Below, one piece after another: positions 1 to 9,456 of a stretch of 64,000 nt of DNA. Below the pieces are notes generated by a model that was given only the letters and a program-made list of their open reading frames with translations, did not search any database and was not told where the DNA came from. How positions within the stretch are numbered: position 1 is the first letter of the stretch; every line of letters starts with the position of its first letter. The DNA is from Tolumonas sp008015085. GTDB taxonomy: Bacteria > Pseudomonadota > Gammaproteobacteria > Enterobacterales > Aeromonadaceae. Location: the NCBI GenBank assembly GCA_029265125.1, contig JAJUJX010000007.1, positions 91,598-155,597 of the forward strand, written 5' to 3'. A program made the position numbers and the translations under genes.

Positions 1-146
1 CTGCTCAGGCATCGGAGCAAAAAACAGAAGCGGTAAGTGCCGGGGCTCCAACCCAAACGGTCACGGCAGTGCAGAATGCCGATCACAAGGTGAAACCGGG
101 AAAGAATAAAACAGATAAGGTAAAACGTCAGGAGCAGAGACAATGA
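1..146 (+). CDS. mreC: MreC C-terminal end (partial)
   Basis: This is an open frame from the window edge to a TGA at 144-146. It encodes a low-complexity Ala/Gln/Lys/Pro tail with no folded domain visible. Its stop overlaps the mreD ATG by 4 bases (ATGA), the usual coupling in mreBCD operons. MreC is the periplasmic scaffold of the elongation machinery that links MreB to the PBP2/RodA complex. Such unstructured, charged tails are common at the end of MreC. The assignment rests on position before mreD and on tail composition, because the conserved domain lies outside the window. Confidence 0.75.
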   Translation, partial: AQASEQKTEAVSAGAPTQTVTAVQNADHKVKPGKNKTDKVKRQEQRQ

Positions 147-634
147 GCGGCTCATTAACCGGCCATGGCAAGGGGTCTGTTTATATTACCCTGCTCGCGG
201 CGATTGTTCTGACACTGGTTCCTTTACCGGCTTCGATCGACATGTTTCGCCCGGACTGGGTTGCGCTGGTGGTGTTGTATTGGGTCATTGCTTTACCGCA
301 TCATCTGAATGTAATCAGTGCCTGGGTGGTCGGCCTGATTATGGATATCCTGCTAGGGTCTACGCTTGGAATTCATGCGTTGAGTATGGCGGTCATTTCC
401 TGCGTGGCAGCGGCGCAATATCAGAAGCTTCGCAACTTTTCTGTATGGCAGCAGGCCCTGGTGATGGGATCATTGATCTTCGTTGGTCAGTTGCTGAATT
501 ACTGGGTTGAGCATCTGTTTGCCAGCCCGCGGATGAACCCCCGCTTTGTCTGGGCTGCTGTCAGTTCCACGTTGTTGTGGCCCTCTGTCTATCTTTTCCT
601 GCGGTATATCCGCCGTTATTTCAATATCAGGTAA
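143..634 (+). CDS. mreD: Rod shape-determining protein MreD
   Basis: This 163-residue protein is nearly all hydrophobic, with about five predicted membrane segments. It carries the family-typical early segment with F-R-P-D-W near residues 35-39 and the P-x-H-x-N turn, followed by G-L-x-x-D near residue 65. MreD is the inner-membrane partner of MreC in the cell-wall elongation complex that maintains rod shape. The ATG at 143 overlaps the mreC stop, so translation is probably coupled. Maf follows 6 bases downstream, continuing the operon. The length fits the family (about 160 residues). Confidence 0.95.
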   Translation: MSGSLTGHGKGSVYITLLAAIVLTLVPLPASIDMFRPDWVALVVLYWVIALPHHLNVISAWVVGLIMDILLGSTLGIHALSMAVISCVAAAQYQKLRNFSVWQQALVMGSLIFVGQLLNYWVEHLFASPRMNPRFVWAAVSSTLLWPSVYLFLRYIRRYFNIR

Positions 635-640
635 CGCATT

Positions 641-1234
641 ATGTCAGCCAGTGCTGCGCTTTATCTGGCATCCGCATCTCCCCGTCGCCGGGAATTATTA
701 GCGCTGCTGGATTATCCTTTTACTGTTTTGTCTGTGGATGTTGAAGAACAGCGGCGTCCCGAAGAACGGCCACAGGATTATGTACAGCGTCTTGCCCGCG
801 ACAAATCACAGGCAGGCTGGCTGGCTTGCCGGGGAGAGAAGCCAGTATTGGGCGCTGATACCATTGTGGTGTTTGAGCAAGAAGTGCTGGAAAAACCACA
901 AGATTTCGTCGATGCTCAACGTATATTGCAGTTATTATCCGGTAATACCCATACAGTGATGACCGCGGTGGCGCTGTCTTCGGAACAGGGCTGCGAGGTG
1001 ATTCTGGTTAACTCTCAGGTCACATTCCGCAAACTGACGGACGATGAGATTGTCCGTTACTGGCAAAGCGGAGAACCTGCAGACAAAGCCGGTGCATATG
1101 GGATCCAGGGGCGTGGGGGCAAATTCGTCAGCCACCTTAACGGCAGTTATTCTGCGGTCGTAGGTTTGCCGCTGCTGGAAACCGATTTATTACTGCGAAA
1201 ATATTTGTCGTCTCACATGACATCCGATTACTAG
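641..1234 (+). CDS. maf: Maf family nucleotide pyrophosphatase (YhdE type)
   Basis: This 197-residue protein opens with the Maf signature L-A-S-A-S-P-R-R-R-E-L-L (residues 9-20) and carries the G-A-D-T-I-V block near residue 70. A K-A-G-A-Y-G-I-Q-G motif near 150 completes the pocket. YhdE-type Maf proteins hydrolyse dTTP, UTP and some modified nucleotides to monophosphates, which keeps abnormal nucleotides out of DNA and RNA. It lies between mreD and rng as in enterobacteria. The exact substrate is inferred from the family. Confidence 0.94.
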   Translation: MSASAALYLASASPRRRELLALLDYPFTVLSVDVEEQRRPEERPQDYVQRLARDKSQAGWLACRGEKPVLGADTIVVFEQEVLEKPQDFVDAQRILQLLSGNTHTVMTAVALSSEQGCEVILVNSQVTFRKLTDDEIVRYWQSGEPADKAGAYGIQGRGGKFVSHLNGSYSAVVGLPLLETDLLLRKYLSSHMTSDY

Positions 1235-1243
1235 GGCTGAATT

Positions 1244-2713
1244 ATGTCAACCGAATTGCTGGTCAACGTAACGCCATCTGAAACCAGGGTCGCACTGGTA
1301 GATCATGGTATGTTGCAGGAAGTGCACATTGAACGTCAGGCTAAACGCGGCATCGTTGGTAATATCTACAAAGGCAAAGTAAGCCGGGTGTTGCCGGGAA
1401 TGCAGGCTGCATTTGTTGATATCGGTATGGATAAGGCCGCGTTCCTGCATGCTTCTGATATCGTGCCACATACCGAATGCGTGGATGTCAAAGAGAAAGA
1501 ACATTTTCAGGCGGGCAACATCGCTGAACTGGTTCGTCAGGGACAGGACATCATGGTTCAAGTGGTAAAAGACCCGATGGGAACCAAAGGCGCTCGTCTG
1601 ACTACCGATATCACACTGCCGTCCCGTTATCTGGTGTTTATGCCGGGCAGTGCCCATGTGGGCGTTTCCCAGCGCATTGACAGTGAAGAGGAGCGTGAGC
1701 GGCTGAAAGAGATTGTTAGCCGCCATGTGGATGAACTGGGCGGCTTTATCGTCCGAACGGCGGCGGAAGGTGTCGGCGAAAAAGAGCTGGAACAGGATAC
1801 GATCTTCCTGAAACGGCTTTGGCGTAAAGTTCTTGAACGGCGGCAGAAATATCCGACCAGTCAAACTTTATATGCTGAATGGAGTTTGGCTTTCCGCATT
1901 TTGCGTGATTTTGTCGGTGATGATCTGGATAAGATCCGTGTTGATTCGCGTCAAACCTTTGAACAACTGGCTCATTTCACTGATGAGTTTGTGCCGGAGA
2001 TGGCCAGTAAGCTGGATTATTACTCTGGTGAATCGCCGATCTTTGACTTGTACGATGTGGAAAACGAAATTCAGCGTGCGCTTGAACGCAAAGTTGAGTT
2101 GAAATCCGGCGGTTATCTGATCATCGATCAGACTGAGGCTATGACGACCATTGATATCAACACCGGTGCATTTGTCGGCCACCGTAATCTCGAAGAGACG
2201 ATTTTCAATACCAATATTGAAGCTACGGCAGCGATTGCCCGTCAGCTGCGCCTGCGTAACCTCGGCGGTATTATCATCATCGATTTTATCGACATGCAGA
2301 GCGAAGATCATCGGCGTCGGGTGCTGCAAAGTCTGGAACAGGCACTGGCTAAAGATCGGGCAAAAACAGGCGTGAATGGTTTCTCCCAGCTGGGGTTGGT
2401 CGAGATGACCCGCAAACGTACACGGGAAAGCCTGGAGCATGTGCTGTGCTCTGAGTGCCCTTCCTGTAAAGGGCGTGGGCGGGTGAAAACCGTCGAATCT
2501 GTCTGCTATGAAATTTTGCGTGAGATCCTGCGGGTTAATCGTGCTTACGATGCCGATCAGTTTGTGGTCTATGCCTCACCGGCGGTTGCGGAGGCATTGC
2601 GGGGTGAAGAGTCGCACAGTTTGGCGGAGCTGGAAGTCTTTATCAGTAAACAGGTTAAAGTACAGGCTGAACCATTATATAACCAGGAACAATACGACGT
2701 GGTGATGATGTAA
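1244..2713 (+). CDS. rng: Ribonuclease G
   Basis: This 489-residue endoribonuclease matches the size of E. coli RNase G (CafA). An N-terminal S1 RNA-binding domain (about residues 35-125) is followed by the RNase E/G catalytic core. The core holds the Mg2+-binding aspartates in I-D-I-N-T-G near residue 304 and I-I-D-F-I-D-M near 345. The zinc-link motif C-x2-C-P-x-C-K-G lies around residues 403-410. RNase G processes the 5' end of 16S rRNA and degrades some mRNAs. There is no long C-terminal scaffold, which separates it from RNase E. Its TAA is immediately followed by the GTG of yhdP. Confidence 0.97.
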   Translation: MSTELLVNVTPSETRVALVDHGMLQEVHIERQAKRGIVGNIYKGKVSRVLPGMQAAFVDIGMDKAAFLHASDIVPHTECVDVKEKEHFQAGNIAELVRQGQDIMVQVVKDPMGTKGARLTTDITLPSRYLVFMPGSAHVGVSQRIDSEEERERLKEIVSRHVDELGGFIVRTAAEGVGEKELEQDTIFLKRLWRKVLERRQKYPTSQTLYAEWSLAFRILRDFVGDDLDKIRVDSRQTFEQLAHFTDEFVPEMASKLDYYSGESPIFDLYDVENEIQRALERKVELKSGGYLIIDQTEAMTTIDINTGAFVGHRNLEETIFNTNIEATAAIARQLRLRNLGGIIIIDFIDMQSEDHRRRVLQSLEQALAKDRAKTGVNGFSQLGLVEMTRKRTRESLEHVLCSECPSCKGRGRVKTVESVCYEILREILRVNRAYDADQFVVYASPAVAEALRGEESHSLAELEVFISKQVKVQAEPLYNQEQYDVVMM

Positions 2714-5700
2714 GTGAGCTGGCGTGGCATAGTGCGTGGTAGCGCTGTTTTTCTGTCTGTTGCACTTTTTTTGCTGGCGCTACTGATCACGGCGTTGCGT
2801 CTTGGTGTACCTGATTTACAGTCTCATCGTGACTGGTTATTGAAACAATTCTTGCCAGCCAGCATCACTTCCGCATCGGTTGAGCAGATTAGCTGGCGCT
2901 GGCAAAACTATGGATTACAGCTTGAGCTCGGCGATGTTAAGCTGCAGCAGCAGGGTGATACACCGTTTGAACTGAGCGCTAAAAAGCTGCAACTGCACTG
3001 TAATCCGTTTGTGCAATTCTGGAAAACGCGGGGCTGTCAGTTGTCGTTGCAGGCGGATCAACTGCAGCTAACGTTACATCTGCCGGCGAAAAACAGCTCA
3101 TCCTCTACTTCGTTTAATCCAGACAAGATGTTGCCTTTCCTGCTGGAGCAATTGAAGCAGGCTAATGTAGTCAACAGTGAAGTCCGGCTGCAACGAAACC
3201 AGATCTCTCTGGCGGAATTTGATATTTCCCAGCTTTATATCGAAAACTCTGGTGAACAACATACTCTTTATTCCCGCATTTCGGTCGCCCAGCAAGCACT
3301 GGTTGTACCGCTGTTGCTGCAGGCTGAATTAACTGGGCCTGCACGTCAGGATGCACTGCAAGGTCATCTCTATCTTGCGACAGAAAGCGATCCGCAAAAG
3401 CCGCAAACGGTATTGCTGCCTGCTCCCCTGAAAGCCAACATGCAGTCGGTACATGGTTCGCTGGCATTTCAGCTCTGGTTGGATCGTTTGCCGGGACTCT
3501 GGCAAGATGGCTTATTGCAGCTGGGTCCGACCCGGTTAGGCTGGCAAGAGGCCGAACAAGCTCACCATCTTGAATTACAGGGCGGCGCGATTGTCTGGCA
3601 ACGGCAGGGTGATGACTGGCAGTTGTTCAGTCATGATTTGCAACTGCATAAAGATCAACAGCCATGGCGCCAGTGGCAGTTCCAGCTGAAGAAAAAGGCA
3701 GAACAATACAGCGGGCAGATGGATCCGCTACTGCTCAGCGAATTGTCGCCGGTCGTGGGGCTTTTCCTGCCTGCGGATTCCACGGCGGCAGATGCATTGC
3801 GGACGTTGGCCCCGCAGGGTGAATTGGCCAATTTATCATTCTCGCACAGTGATAACAGTGACAGCTGGCAACTCAACGGGGAAATACAGCGACTGCAATG
3901 GCATCGCTGGAGGACTATTCCCGGCTTACATGACCTGACCTCAGTATTCCGTATTTCACCGCAGGACGTGGCGGTCACGGTCAAACAACAATCCCCGCAA
4001 CCCTGGGATTTACAGCCTTATTTTGAAAAGCCCTGGCCAGTGGAAACCTTTGAAGCACAGTTGAACTGGCAGAAGCTGCAAGGTGGATGGGAGCTGACAG
4101 CACCACAGGTGTTACTGAAAACCGATGTGGTATCGACTTCTACACAGTTCCGTCTGACGCAGCAAGAGAACCAACCGTTATTTCTTGCGTTAGATAGTGG
4201 CGTAGATCTGAAAGATGCCAGCCAGGCGCATTACTACTTCCCTCATGGTGCCATGGGAGAACCGGTCATTGACTACCTGACGAAAGCCCTGCAGGGCGGC
4301 CATGCCGAAAATGCCCGCATTCTCTGGCATGGTGCGCTGCGTGATTTTCCGTTTAAAGACAACAATGGTATTTTCCAGGCGTGGGTGCCGCTGCGTGAAG
4401 CGACTTTCCAGTTTGGTGATGGCTGGCAGCCGTTGCACGATATGTCGCTGGATTTGTTGTTTGAAAATGACCGGCTGGATATGCAGGGCGATCATGCCAT
4501 GCTCGGTGATGCGAACACTCCTCGTCTGCATGCCTGGTTCCCTAAACTGGCACCGGGAGCACGTCTTTATATCGATGCGGATATTGACGGAACGGGGGAA
4601 GCTGTCAGCCAATATCTGATTAATTCGCCGGTACAAAACTCGGTGGGTAGTGCCTTACAGGCTGTACAAATCACCAAGCCACTCACTGGCAATCTGAAAC
4701 TGGATATTCCACTGAATGGCGGCCCGGTAAAGGTCAATGGTCAGGTCAACCTGGCGGGCAACAAACTGTATATTCCGAGTCTGGATTTGCCGCTGGAACA
4801 GCTGCAGGGTGAGCTGAAATTTGATGAAAGCAAAACGGCACTTGATGAATTGCAGGGCACTCTATGGGGGCAGCCGATCAAGGTTCATTATTCCGGCGAG
4901 CAACTGGAAAAAGAATATCAGGTCAAATTAGGTTTTCAGGGTGATTGGGATTCTGCCCGGGATAAGATGCTGCCGACACTGGCGCGCCAGACGTTGCAGG
5001 GGCGTTCTTCGATACAAGGATCGTTAGGCCTGCATTTGTATAAAGGCGGTCACTATTATTACGAGGCAGAGTTATCCAGCCCACTGACCGCATTGGCACT
5101 GGATCTTCCTGCGCCTTATAACAAGCCAGCCGGACGTAGCTGGCCACTACAAATGAAGATCAGGGGCAACCAGCAGTCCAGTGCCATCACTGGCACTCTG
5201 AATCATGAGTGGCAACTGCAGGCAGATTGGTCGCCGGAACAAAAACAGTTCACACGTTTCTGGCTTGATAATCAGATTATTGAACGTAGCTCCGGGCCAC
5301 GGGTACCGTTTTCCGTCAGTACGATTATTAGCGAAGCTGATGTGTCGTCCTGGCTGGATTGGTGGCAGCGCTGGCCGTCTGAAGGTCAGAAAGCAATTAA
5401 TAGCTTGTTTCCTGGGGTCGGCGCTGTCGATATCCGGATCGACAAACTGCATCTGGCCGATCAGATCTGGCGTGATGTTAGACTGAACATGAGCCCGGAT
5501 CGCGACGGCAGCCGCTTCTGGCTGGAAAGCTCCAAAGCGCAGGGCATGATTCATCTTCCTGCCAGTAAGGATAAGCCAATTCGTATTGATATGGCGCGTT
5601 TATACTGGGCTGACAGTGGTGAGAAAGAGACACCGGCTGAGCCGATGGATGTTACCACTCAGCAACAATGGCTCAGCCGCTGGCCGAATTTGCTGTTCAG

Positions 5701-6532
5701 CTGTCAGGATTGCCGCTATGGCGGAAATACGCTCGGACAAATCCAGGGGCATCTGTATCCGGTTAAATCGGGTGGTGAAATCCGCGATCTGCACTGGCAG
5801 GTAGCCAGTTCCTATTTTGATGGGCAAGCCCGCTGGACTCTCTCCGACAATCATCCGCTGAGTGCGCTGAAAGGTACATTTGTCAGTAATAATACCGAGG
5901 TATTTCTGGGGCATTTCGGTTATGACCCGGGCCTGACCGGTACGAAAAGTCAGTTGGATGTCGATATCTCCTGGCCTGGGGCGTTACATCAACCTCGTTT
6001 AGCTATGCTCAATGGCCAGCTGAAAATGGAAACTGGCGAAGGCATTCTGCGCGAGGTAAAAAACACCGGTGGCAATCGTTTATTATCACTGTTTTCACTG
6101 GATGCGATTGTGCGCCGCATCAGCTTTGATTTCCGCGATATTTTCAATGACGGTCTTTATTTCAAAAAAATGGCGTTCACCGCTAAGCTGAACAACGGCA
6201 TGCTGCGTAATGATGATTTATTGCTGGAAAGTAATTCCGGTGAACTGAAAGGTCACGGCTTAGTCGATCTGGCGCGTAAGCAGATTAATTATCAGGTGAC
6301 GTTCTCACCCACTCTGACGGGGGGGTTTGGCGTTGCTGCGGGTTTTGCTGTGACCCCGGTGACCGGCATTGCCGTACTTGCTGCGACGACCTTGCTGCAG
6401 CCTGTTTTTGATGTGATCACGCAGGTGAGTTACTCCGTAGAGGGTGATTTGACCAAACCGAAAATCACTGAGATGGGGCGCAAGAAGGAAAAGGTAAAAC
6501 TGACTGCTCCGGCAACCGAGGAGGAGAAGTAA
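2714..6532 (+). CDS. yhdP: AsmA-like inner-membrane protein YhdP
   Basis: This 1272-residue protein has one N-terminal membrane helix (about residues 7-28). A long beta-rich periplasmic region follows, with the DUF3971/AsmA-like C-terminus typical of YhdP. YhdP, with TamB and YdbH, is a bridge-like protein that helps move phospholipids from the inner to the outer membrane. The start is a GTG directly abutting the rng stop at 2711-2713. The last codon overlaps the start of nit by one base (TAATG). The size and the maf-rng-yhdP-nit-tldD order match the enterobacterial locus. Lipid transport is known for the family and not shown by this sequence. Confidence 0.93.
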   Translation: MSWRGIVRGSAVFLSVALFLLALLITALRLGVPDLQSHRDWLLKQFLPASITSASVEQISWRWQNYGLQLELGDVKLQQQGDTPFELSAKKLQLHCNPFVQFWKTRGCQLSLQADQLQLTLHLPAKNSSSSTSFNPDKMLPFLLEQLKQANVVNSEVRLQRNQISLAEFDISQLYIENSGEQHTLYSRISVAQQALVVPLLLQAELTGPARQDALQGHLYLATESDPQKPQTVLLPAPLKANMQSVHGSLAFQLWLDRLPGLWQDGLLQLGPTRLGWQEAEQAHHLELQGGAIVWQRQGDDWQLFSHDLQLHKDQQPWRQWQFQLKKKAEQYSGQMDPLLLSELSPVVGLFLPADSTAADALRTLAPQGELANLSFSHSDNSDSWQLNGEIQRLQWHRWRTIPGLHDLTSVFRISPQDVAVTVKQQSPQPWDLQPYFEKPWPVETFEAQLNWQKLQGGWELTAPQVLLKTDVVSTSTQFRLTQQENQPLFLALDSGVDLKDASQAHYYFPHGAMGEPVIDYLTKALQGGHAENARILWHGALRDFPFKDNNGIFQAWVPLREATFQFGDGWQPLHDMSLDLLFENDRLDMQGDHAMLGDANTPRLHAWFPKLAPGARLYIDADIDGTGEAVSQYLINSPVQNSVGSALQAVQITKPLTGNLKLDIPLNGGPVKVNGQVNLAGNKLYIPSLDLPLEQLQGELKFDESKTALDELQGTLWGQPIKVHYSGEQLEKEYQVKLGFQGDWDSARDKMLPTLARQTLQGRSSIQGSLGLHLYKGGHYYYEAELSSPLTALALDLPAPYNKPAGRSWPLQMKIRGNQQSSAITGTLNHEWQLQADWSPEQKQFTRFWLDNQIIERSSGPRVPFSVSTIISEADVSSWLDWWQRWPSEGQKAINSLFPGVGAVDIRIDKLHLADQIWRDVRLNMSPDRDGSRFWLESSKAQGMIHLPASKDKPIRIDMARLYWADSGEKETPAEPMDVTTQQQWLSRWPNLLFSCQDCRYGGNTLGQIQGHLYPVKSGGEIRDLHWQVASSYFDGQARWTLSDNHPLSALKGTFVSNNTEVFLGHFGYDPGLTGTKSQLDVDISWPGALHQPRLAMLNGQLKMETGEGILREVKNTGGNRLLSLFSLDAIVRRISFDFRDIFNDGLYFKKMAFTAKLNNGMLRNDDLLLESNSGELKGHGLVDLARKQINYQVTFSPTLTGGFGVAAGFAVTPVTGIAVLAATTLLQPVFDVITQVSYSVEGDLTKPKITEMGRKKEKVKLTAPATEEEK

Positions 6533-7353
6533 TGTATCTGGTCGCGTTACAGATGAACTCTCAGGCTGACTGGACGCAAAATGCGGCTCAGGTTGAATCG
6601 TTGTTGCAACGTCTACCGCTGGAACGCCCATGTCTGGTCTTGTTGCCGGAAAATTTTGCTTGCATGGGCACACCGGCAGATTATCAGCAGTTGGCTGAGG
6701 AAGTTGGTTCAGGGCGGATTCAGCAGCAATTAAGTCTCTGGGCCCAAACCTTTGGCATCTGGCTGGTCGCGGGTTCTTTCCCGACTAAAATCCCGGAACA
6801 GAGCCGTGTGCATACCACATCGCTGGTATTTAACCCGCAAGGTGAATTGGCTGGTTTTTACCATAAACTGCATCTGTTTGATGTGGATGTGGCCGACACG
6901 CGCGGGCGTTACCGGGAGTCCGATTCGTTTATCGCCGGGGATGCGCTTTGCGTTGTTGATTCCCCGTTTGGTGGGCTGGGGCTGAGCATCTGCTACGACG
7001 TACGCTTTCCTGAAGTTTTTCACTCATTGCGACTGAAAGGTGCCAATATCATTTTAGTTCCGGCGGCCTTTACCAAGGTGACCGGACAAGCGCACTGGCT
7101 ACCTTTACTGCAGGCCCGGGCCATAGAAAATCAGTGTTATGTTATTGCCGCCAACCAATGCGGTCAGCATGGCGGAAGCCGGGAAACCTGGGGTCATTCA
7201 GTGATCATTGACCCGTGGGGAGAGGTTCTGGCGCAGCAAGGCTCACAACCCGGTGTGATTGCAGCACCGCTGGATGTACAAAAATTAGAATCTATCCGTC
7301 AATCAATGCCGGTACAGCTGCATGCCAGACTGACACCGGACTGGAGAAAGTAA
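6532..7353 (+). CDS. Nitrilase-superfamily amidohydrolase (Nit1/YbeM-like)
   Basis: This 273-residue carbon-nitrogen hydrolase has the complete catalytic triad: Glu40 in L-P-E-N-F, Lys112 in Y-H-K-L-H-L-F and Cys154 in S-I-C-Y-D-V-R-F-P. The Nit1 branch (mammalian Nit1, bacterial YbeM) hydrolyses deaminated glutathione, a repair reaction for transaminase side products, and that is the most likely activity. The ATG at 6532 overlaps the yhdP stop. tldD starts 4 bases after its stop, so all three genes are probably co-transcribed. The substrate is inferred. Confidence 0.88.
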   Translation: MYLVALQMNSQADWTQNAAQVESLLQRLPLERPCLVLLPENFACMGTPADYQQLAEEVGSGRIQQQLSLWAQTFGIWLVAGSFPTKIPEQSRVHTTSLVFNPQGELAGFYHKLHLFDVDVADTRGRYRESDSFIAGDALCVVDSPFGGLGLSICYDVRFPEVFHSLRLKGANIILVPAAFTKVTGQAHWLPLLQARAIENQCYVIAANQCGQHGGSRETWGHSVIIDPWGEVLAQQGSQPGVIAAPLDVQKLESIRQSMPVQLHARLTPDWRK

Positions 7354-7357
7354 TTTA

Positions 7358-8803
7358 ATGTTGTTACCACAAGTCAGTGAACGTTTATTGGCAGCAAACG
7401 GACTGGATCAGGACGTACTGGCGCAGCAGCTGCGTCAGTTAATGAGCCATCAGATTGAGTTCGGCGATTTTTATTTCCAGAGCGGTGTGCACGAATCCTG
7501 GATCCTTGAGGATGGCATCGTCAAAGATGGTAGCTATAACATCGAGCAAGGTGTTGGTGTGCGGGCGATCAGTGGTGAAAAAACCGGGTTTGCCTATTCC
7601 GATGAACTGAGTCTGAATGCGCTGCAGCAAGCGGTTATTGCTGCTCGTGGTGTTGCCGCCAGTGGCGGTGAAGGGCAAATTAAAATCTGGCAGCCCGCTC
7701 AGGCTGAAGCGCGTTATCTGGCGTTGGATCCGCTGCCGGGTTTACCACAGCAGCACAAAATAGCCTTGCTGGAAGAGCTGGATAAGTTTGCCCGCTCGAT
7801 TGACCCATGCATTACACAGGTGATGGCCTCTCTGTCTGGTGTATATGAAGAAGTGCTGATTGCAGCTACCGACGGCACGCTGGTGGCGGATATTCGCCCG
7901 TTGGTGCGTCTGAGCATCACCGTACTGGCTGAACGCAATGGCCGTCGTGAACGCGGCAGTTCCGGTGGTGGTGGCCGTTGTGGTTATGACTATTTCTTTG
8001 AAGTGGAAGATGGTGAAAGCCGTGCTCGTGGCTATGCGCGTGAAGCGGTACGACAGGCATTGGTCAATCTGGAAGCGGTCGATGCACCTGCCGGTATGAT
8101 GCCCGTTGTGCTCGGTGCCGGCTGGCCGGGCGTTCTGCTGCATGAAGCTGTTGGTCATGGTCTGGAAGGCGATTTCAACCGTAAAGGTTCTTCTGCTTTC
8201 AGTGGCAAAATCGGCCAACAGGTAGCCTCGAAACATTGCACCATCGTCGATGACGGTACTTTGGCGAATCGTCGTGGTTCATTGAGTGTGGATGATGAAG
8301 GCACCCCGACGCAGCATACCGTGCTCATCGAAAATGGCATTCTGAAAGGCTACATGCAGGATAAACTGAATGCCCGTCTGATGGGCGTCGCCTCTACCGG
8401 TAATGGCCGCCGTGAATCGTATGCTGCCCTGCCGATGCCTCGCATGACCAACACCTACATGTTGCCGGGCGAGTACGATCCTCAGGAGATCATCGCATCC
8501 GTGAAGAAAGGCATTTATGCGCCCAACTTTGGCGGTGGTCAGGTGGATATTACATCCGGCAAGTTTGTATTCTCGGCGTCAGAAGCCTATCTGATAGAAG
8601 ATGGCAAAATCACGACACCAATCAAAGGCGCAACCTTGATTGGCAATGGTCCGGAAGCGATGCAGCAGGTCTCAATGGTCGGTAACGATCTCGCGTTAGA
8701 CCGCGGGGTCGGTGTCTGCGGTAAAGATGGCCAGAGCGTGCCAGTCGGTGTGGGTCAGCCAACCTTGAAACTGGATGAAATGACGGTAGGTGGTACGCAG
8801 TAG
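7358..8803 (+). CDS. tldD: Metalloprotease TldD
   Basis: This 481-residue protein carries the zinc-binding H-E-x3-H motif (L-L-H-E-A-V-G-H-G-L-E-G-D, about residue 263) that marks TldD. TldD forms a heterodimer with PmbA/TldE, encoded nearby at 9457-10800. The complex trims leader peptides and unfolded peptides, for example microcin B17 and CcdA. Here tldD and pmbA are split only by the oppositely oriented yjgA gene. The gene ends the mre-to-tldD string and is closed by a strong bidirectional stem-loop at 8809-8836. Confidence 0.96.
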   Translation: MLLPQVSERLLAANGLDQDVLAQQLRQLMSHQIEFGDFYFQSGVHESWILEDGIVKDGSYNIEQGVGVRAISGEKTGFAYSDELSLNALQQAVIAARGVAASGGEGQIKIWQPAQAEARYLALDPLPGLPQQHKIALLEELDKFARSIDPCITQVMASLSGVYEEVLIAATDGTLVADIRPLVRLSITVLAERNGRRERGSSGGGGRCGYDYFFEVEDGESRARGYAREAVRQALVNLEAVDAPAGMMPVVLGAGWPGVLLHEAVGHGLEGDFNRKGSSAFSGKIGQQVASKHCTIVDDGTLANRRGSLSVDDEGTPTQHTVLIENGILKGYMQDKLNARLMGVASTGNGRRESYAALPMPRMTNTYMLPGEYDPQEIIASVKKGIYAPNFGGGQVDITSGKFVFSASEAYLIEDGKITTPIKGATLIGNGPEAMQQVSMVGNDLALDRGVGVCGKDGQSVPVGVGQPTLKLDEMTVGGTQ

Positions 8804-8808
8804 TGATA

Positions 8809-8836
8809 AAACAGCGTGGTTTCGGCCACGCTGTTT
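8809..8836. terminator. Bidirectional terminator between tldD and yjgA
   Basis: A perfect 11-bp stem (8809-8819 with 8826-8836) encloses a six-base loop. A-tracts and T-tracts flank it on both sides, so it can end transcripts from tldD (+) and yjgA (-). Confidence 0.85.
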
Positions 8837-8845
8837 CGTTTGAAC

Positions 8846-9370
8846 TTACAGCATCTCTTCAAAATGCTCGCGCAGGTATTTGAACAGCTCACGGAAGGCC
8901 GCCGGTGGCTGATTTGCCGCTTGTTCTTTTTTCGCTTTATTGATTAACTGACGAAGTTTCTGTCGTTCCAACGTGTGGCATTCGGCCAATACCGCATTAA
9001 TCGCCTCATCGCCTTCGCTCAATAGACGATCACGCCATTTTTCCAGTTTATGCAAACGGGTGTTAGTGCTGTTATTGCGGCTGCGGATCTGATCCAGCAC
9101 GGCTTTGATATCTTCAACATTTCGGTTACGCATCAGTTTACCGATATATTGCAGATGACGGCGGAACGCTTCATGTTTGCCTTTCAGCTTATGGCCGGTC
9201 TCGATTGCATCGATCAGGTCTTCATCCAGTGGCACTCGGTCCAGTTCAGCAGGCTTTAAGTTTACCAGCTCTTCGCCCAGTTTCTGCAGCGCGGTGGCTT
9301 CACGTTTCAGCTCACTTTTACTGACGTAATCGTCATCCCAATCGTCCTGGGTCTGTTTCTGATGATTCAT
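8846..9370 (-). CDS. darP: Ribosome-associated protein YjgA (DarP)
   Basis: This 174-residue, highly charged, all-helical protein matches YjgA/DarP throughout. Features include the acidic start with D-D-W-D-D-D-Y-V-S-K-S-E-L-K-R and the R-R-H-L-Q-Y-I-G-K-L-M-R segment near residue 88. DarP binds late 50S ribosomal assembly intermediates and promotes maturation of the peptidyl-transferase centre. It stands alone on the minus strand, divergent from pmbA with a 47- to 86-base gap depending on the pmbA start. In many gammaproteobacteria yjgA neighbours pmbA in just this divergent way. Confidence 0.94.
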   Translation of the reverse strand: MNHQKQTQDDWDDDYVSKSELKREATALQKLGEELVNLKPAELDRVPLDEDLIDAIETGHKLKGKHEAFRRHLQYIGKLMRNRNVEDIKAVLDQIRSRNNSTNTRLHKLEKWRDRLLSEGDEAINAVLAECHTLERQKLRQLINKAKKEQAANQPPAAFRELFKYLREHFEEML

Positions 9371-9456
9371 GGTGTCACTCTTCTCTTTATTCCTCTCTTA
9401 TATGGTAACAGGTATCTGTGATAGCCTGTGAAAAAATGACGTCGGATCAAACAGAC

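Noticed and set aside
1247..1864. Long minus-strand open frame (205 codons) inside rng
   Set aside because: It lies wholly antisense to a clearly recognisable RNase G gene. It has no family features and reflects the codon bias of rng.
4190..4636. Minus-strand open frame inside yhdP
   Set aside because: It is antisense to the continuous YhdP frame, with no domain and no ribosome-binding site that stands out.
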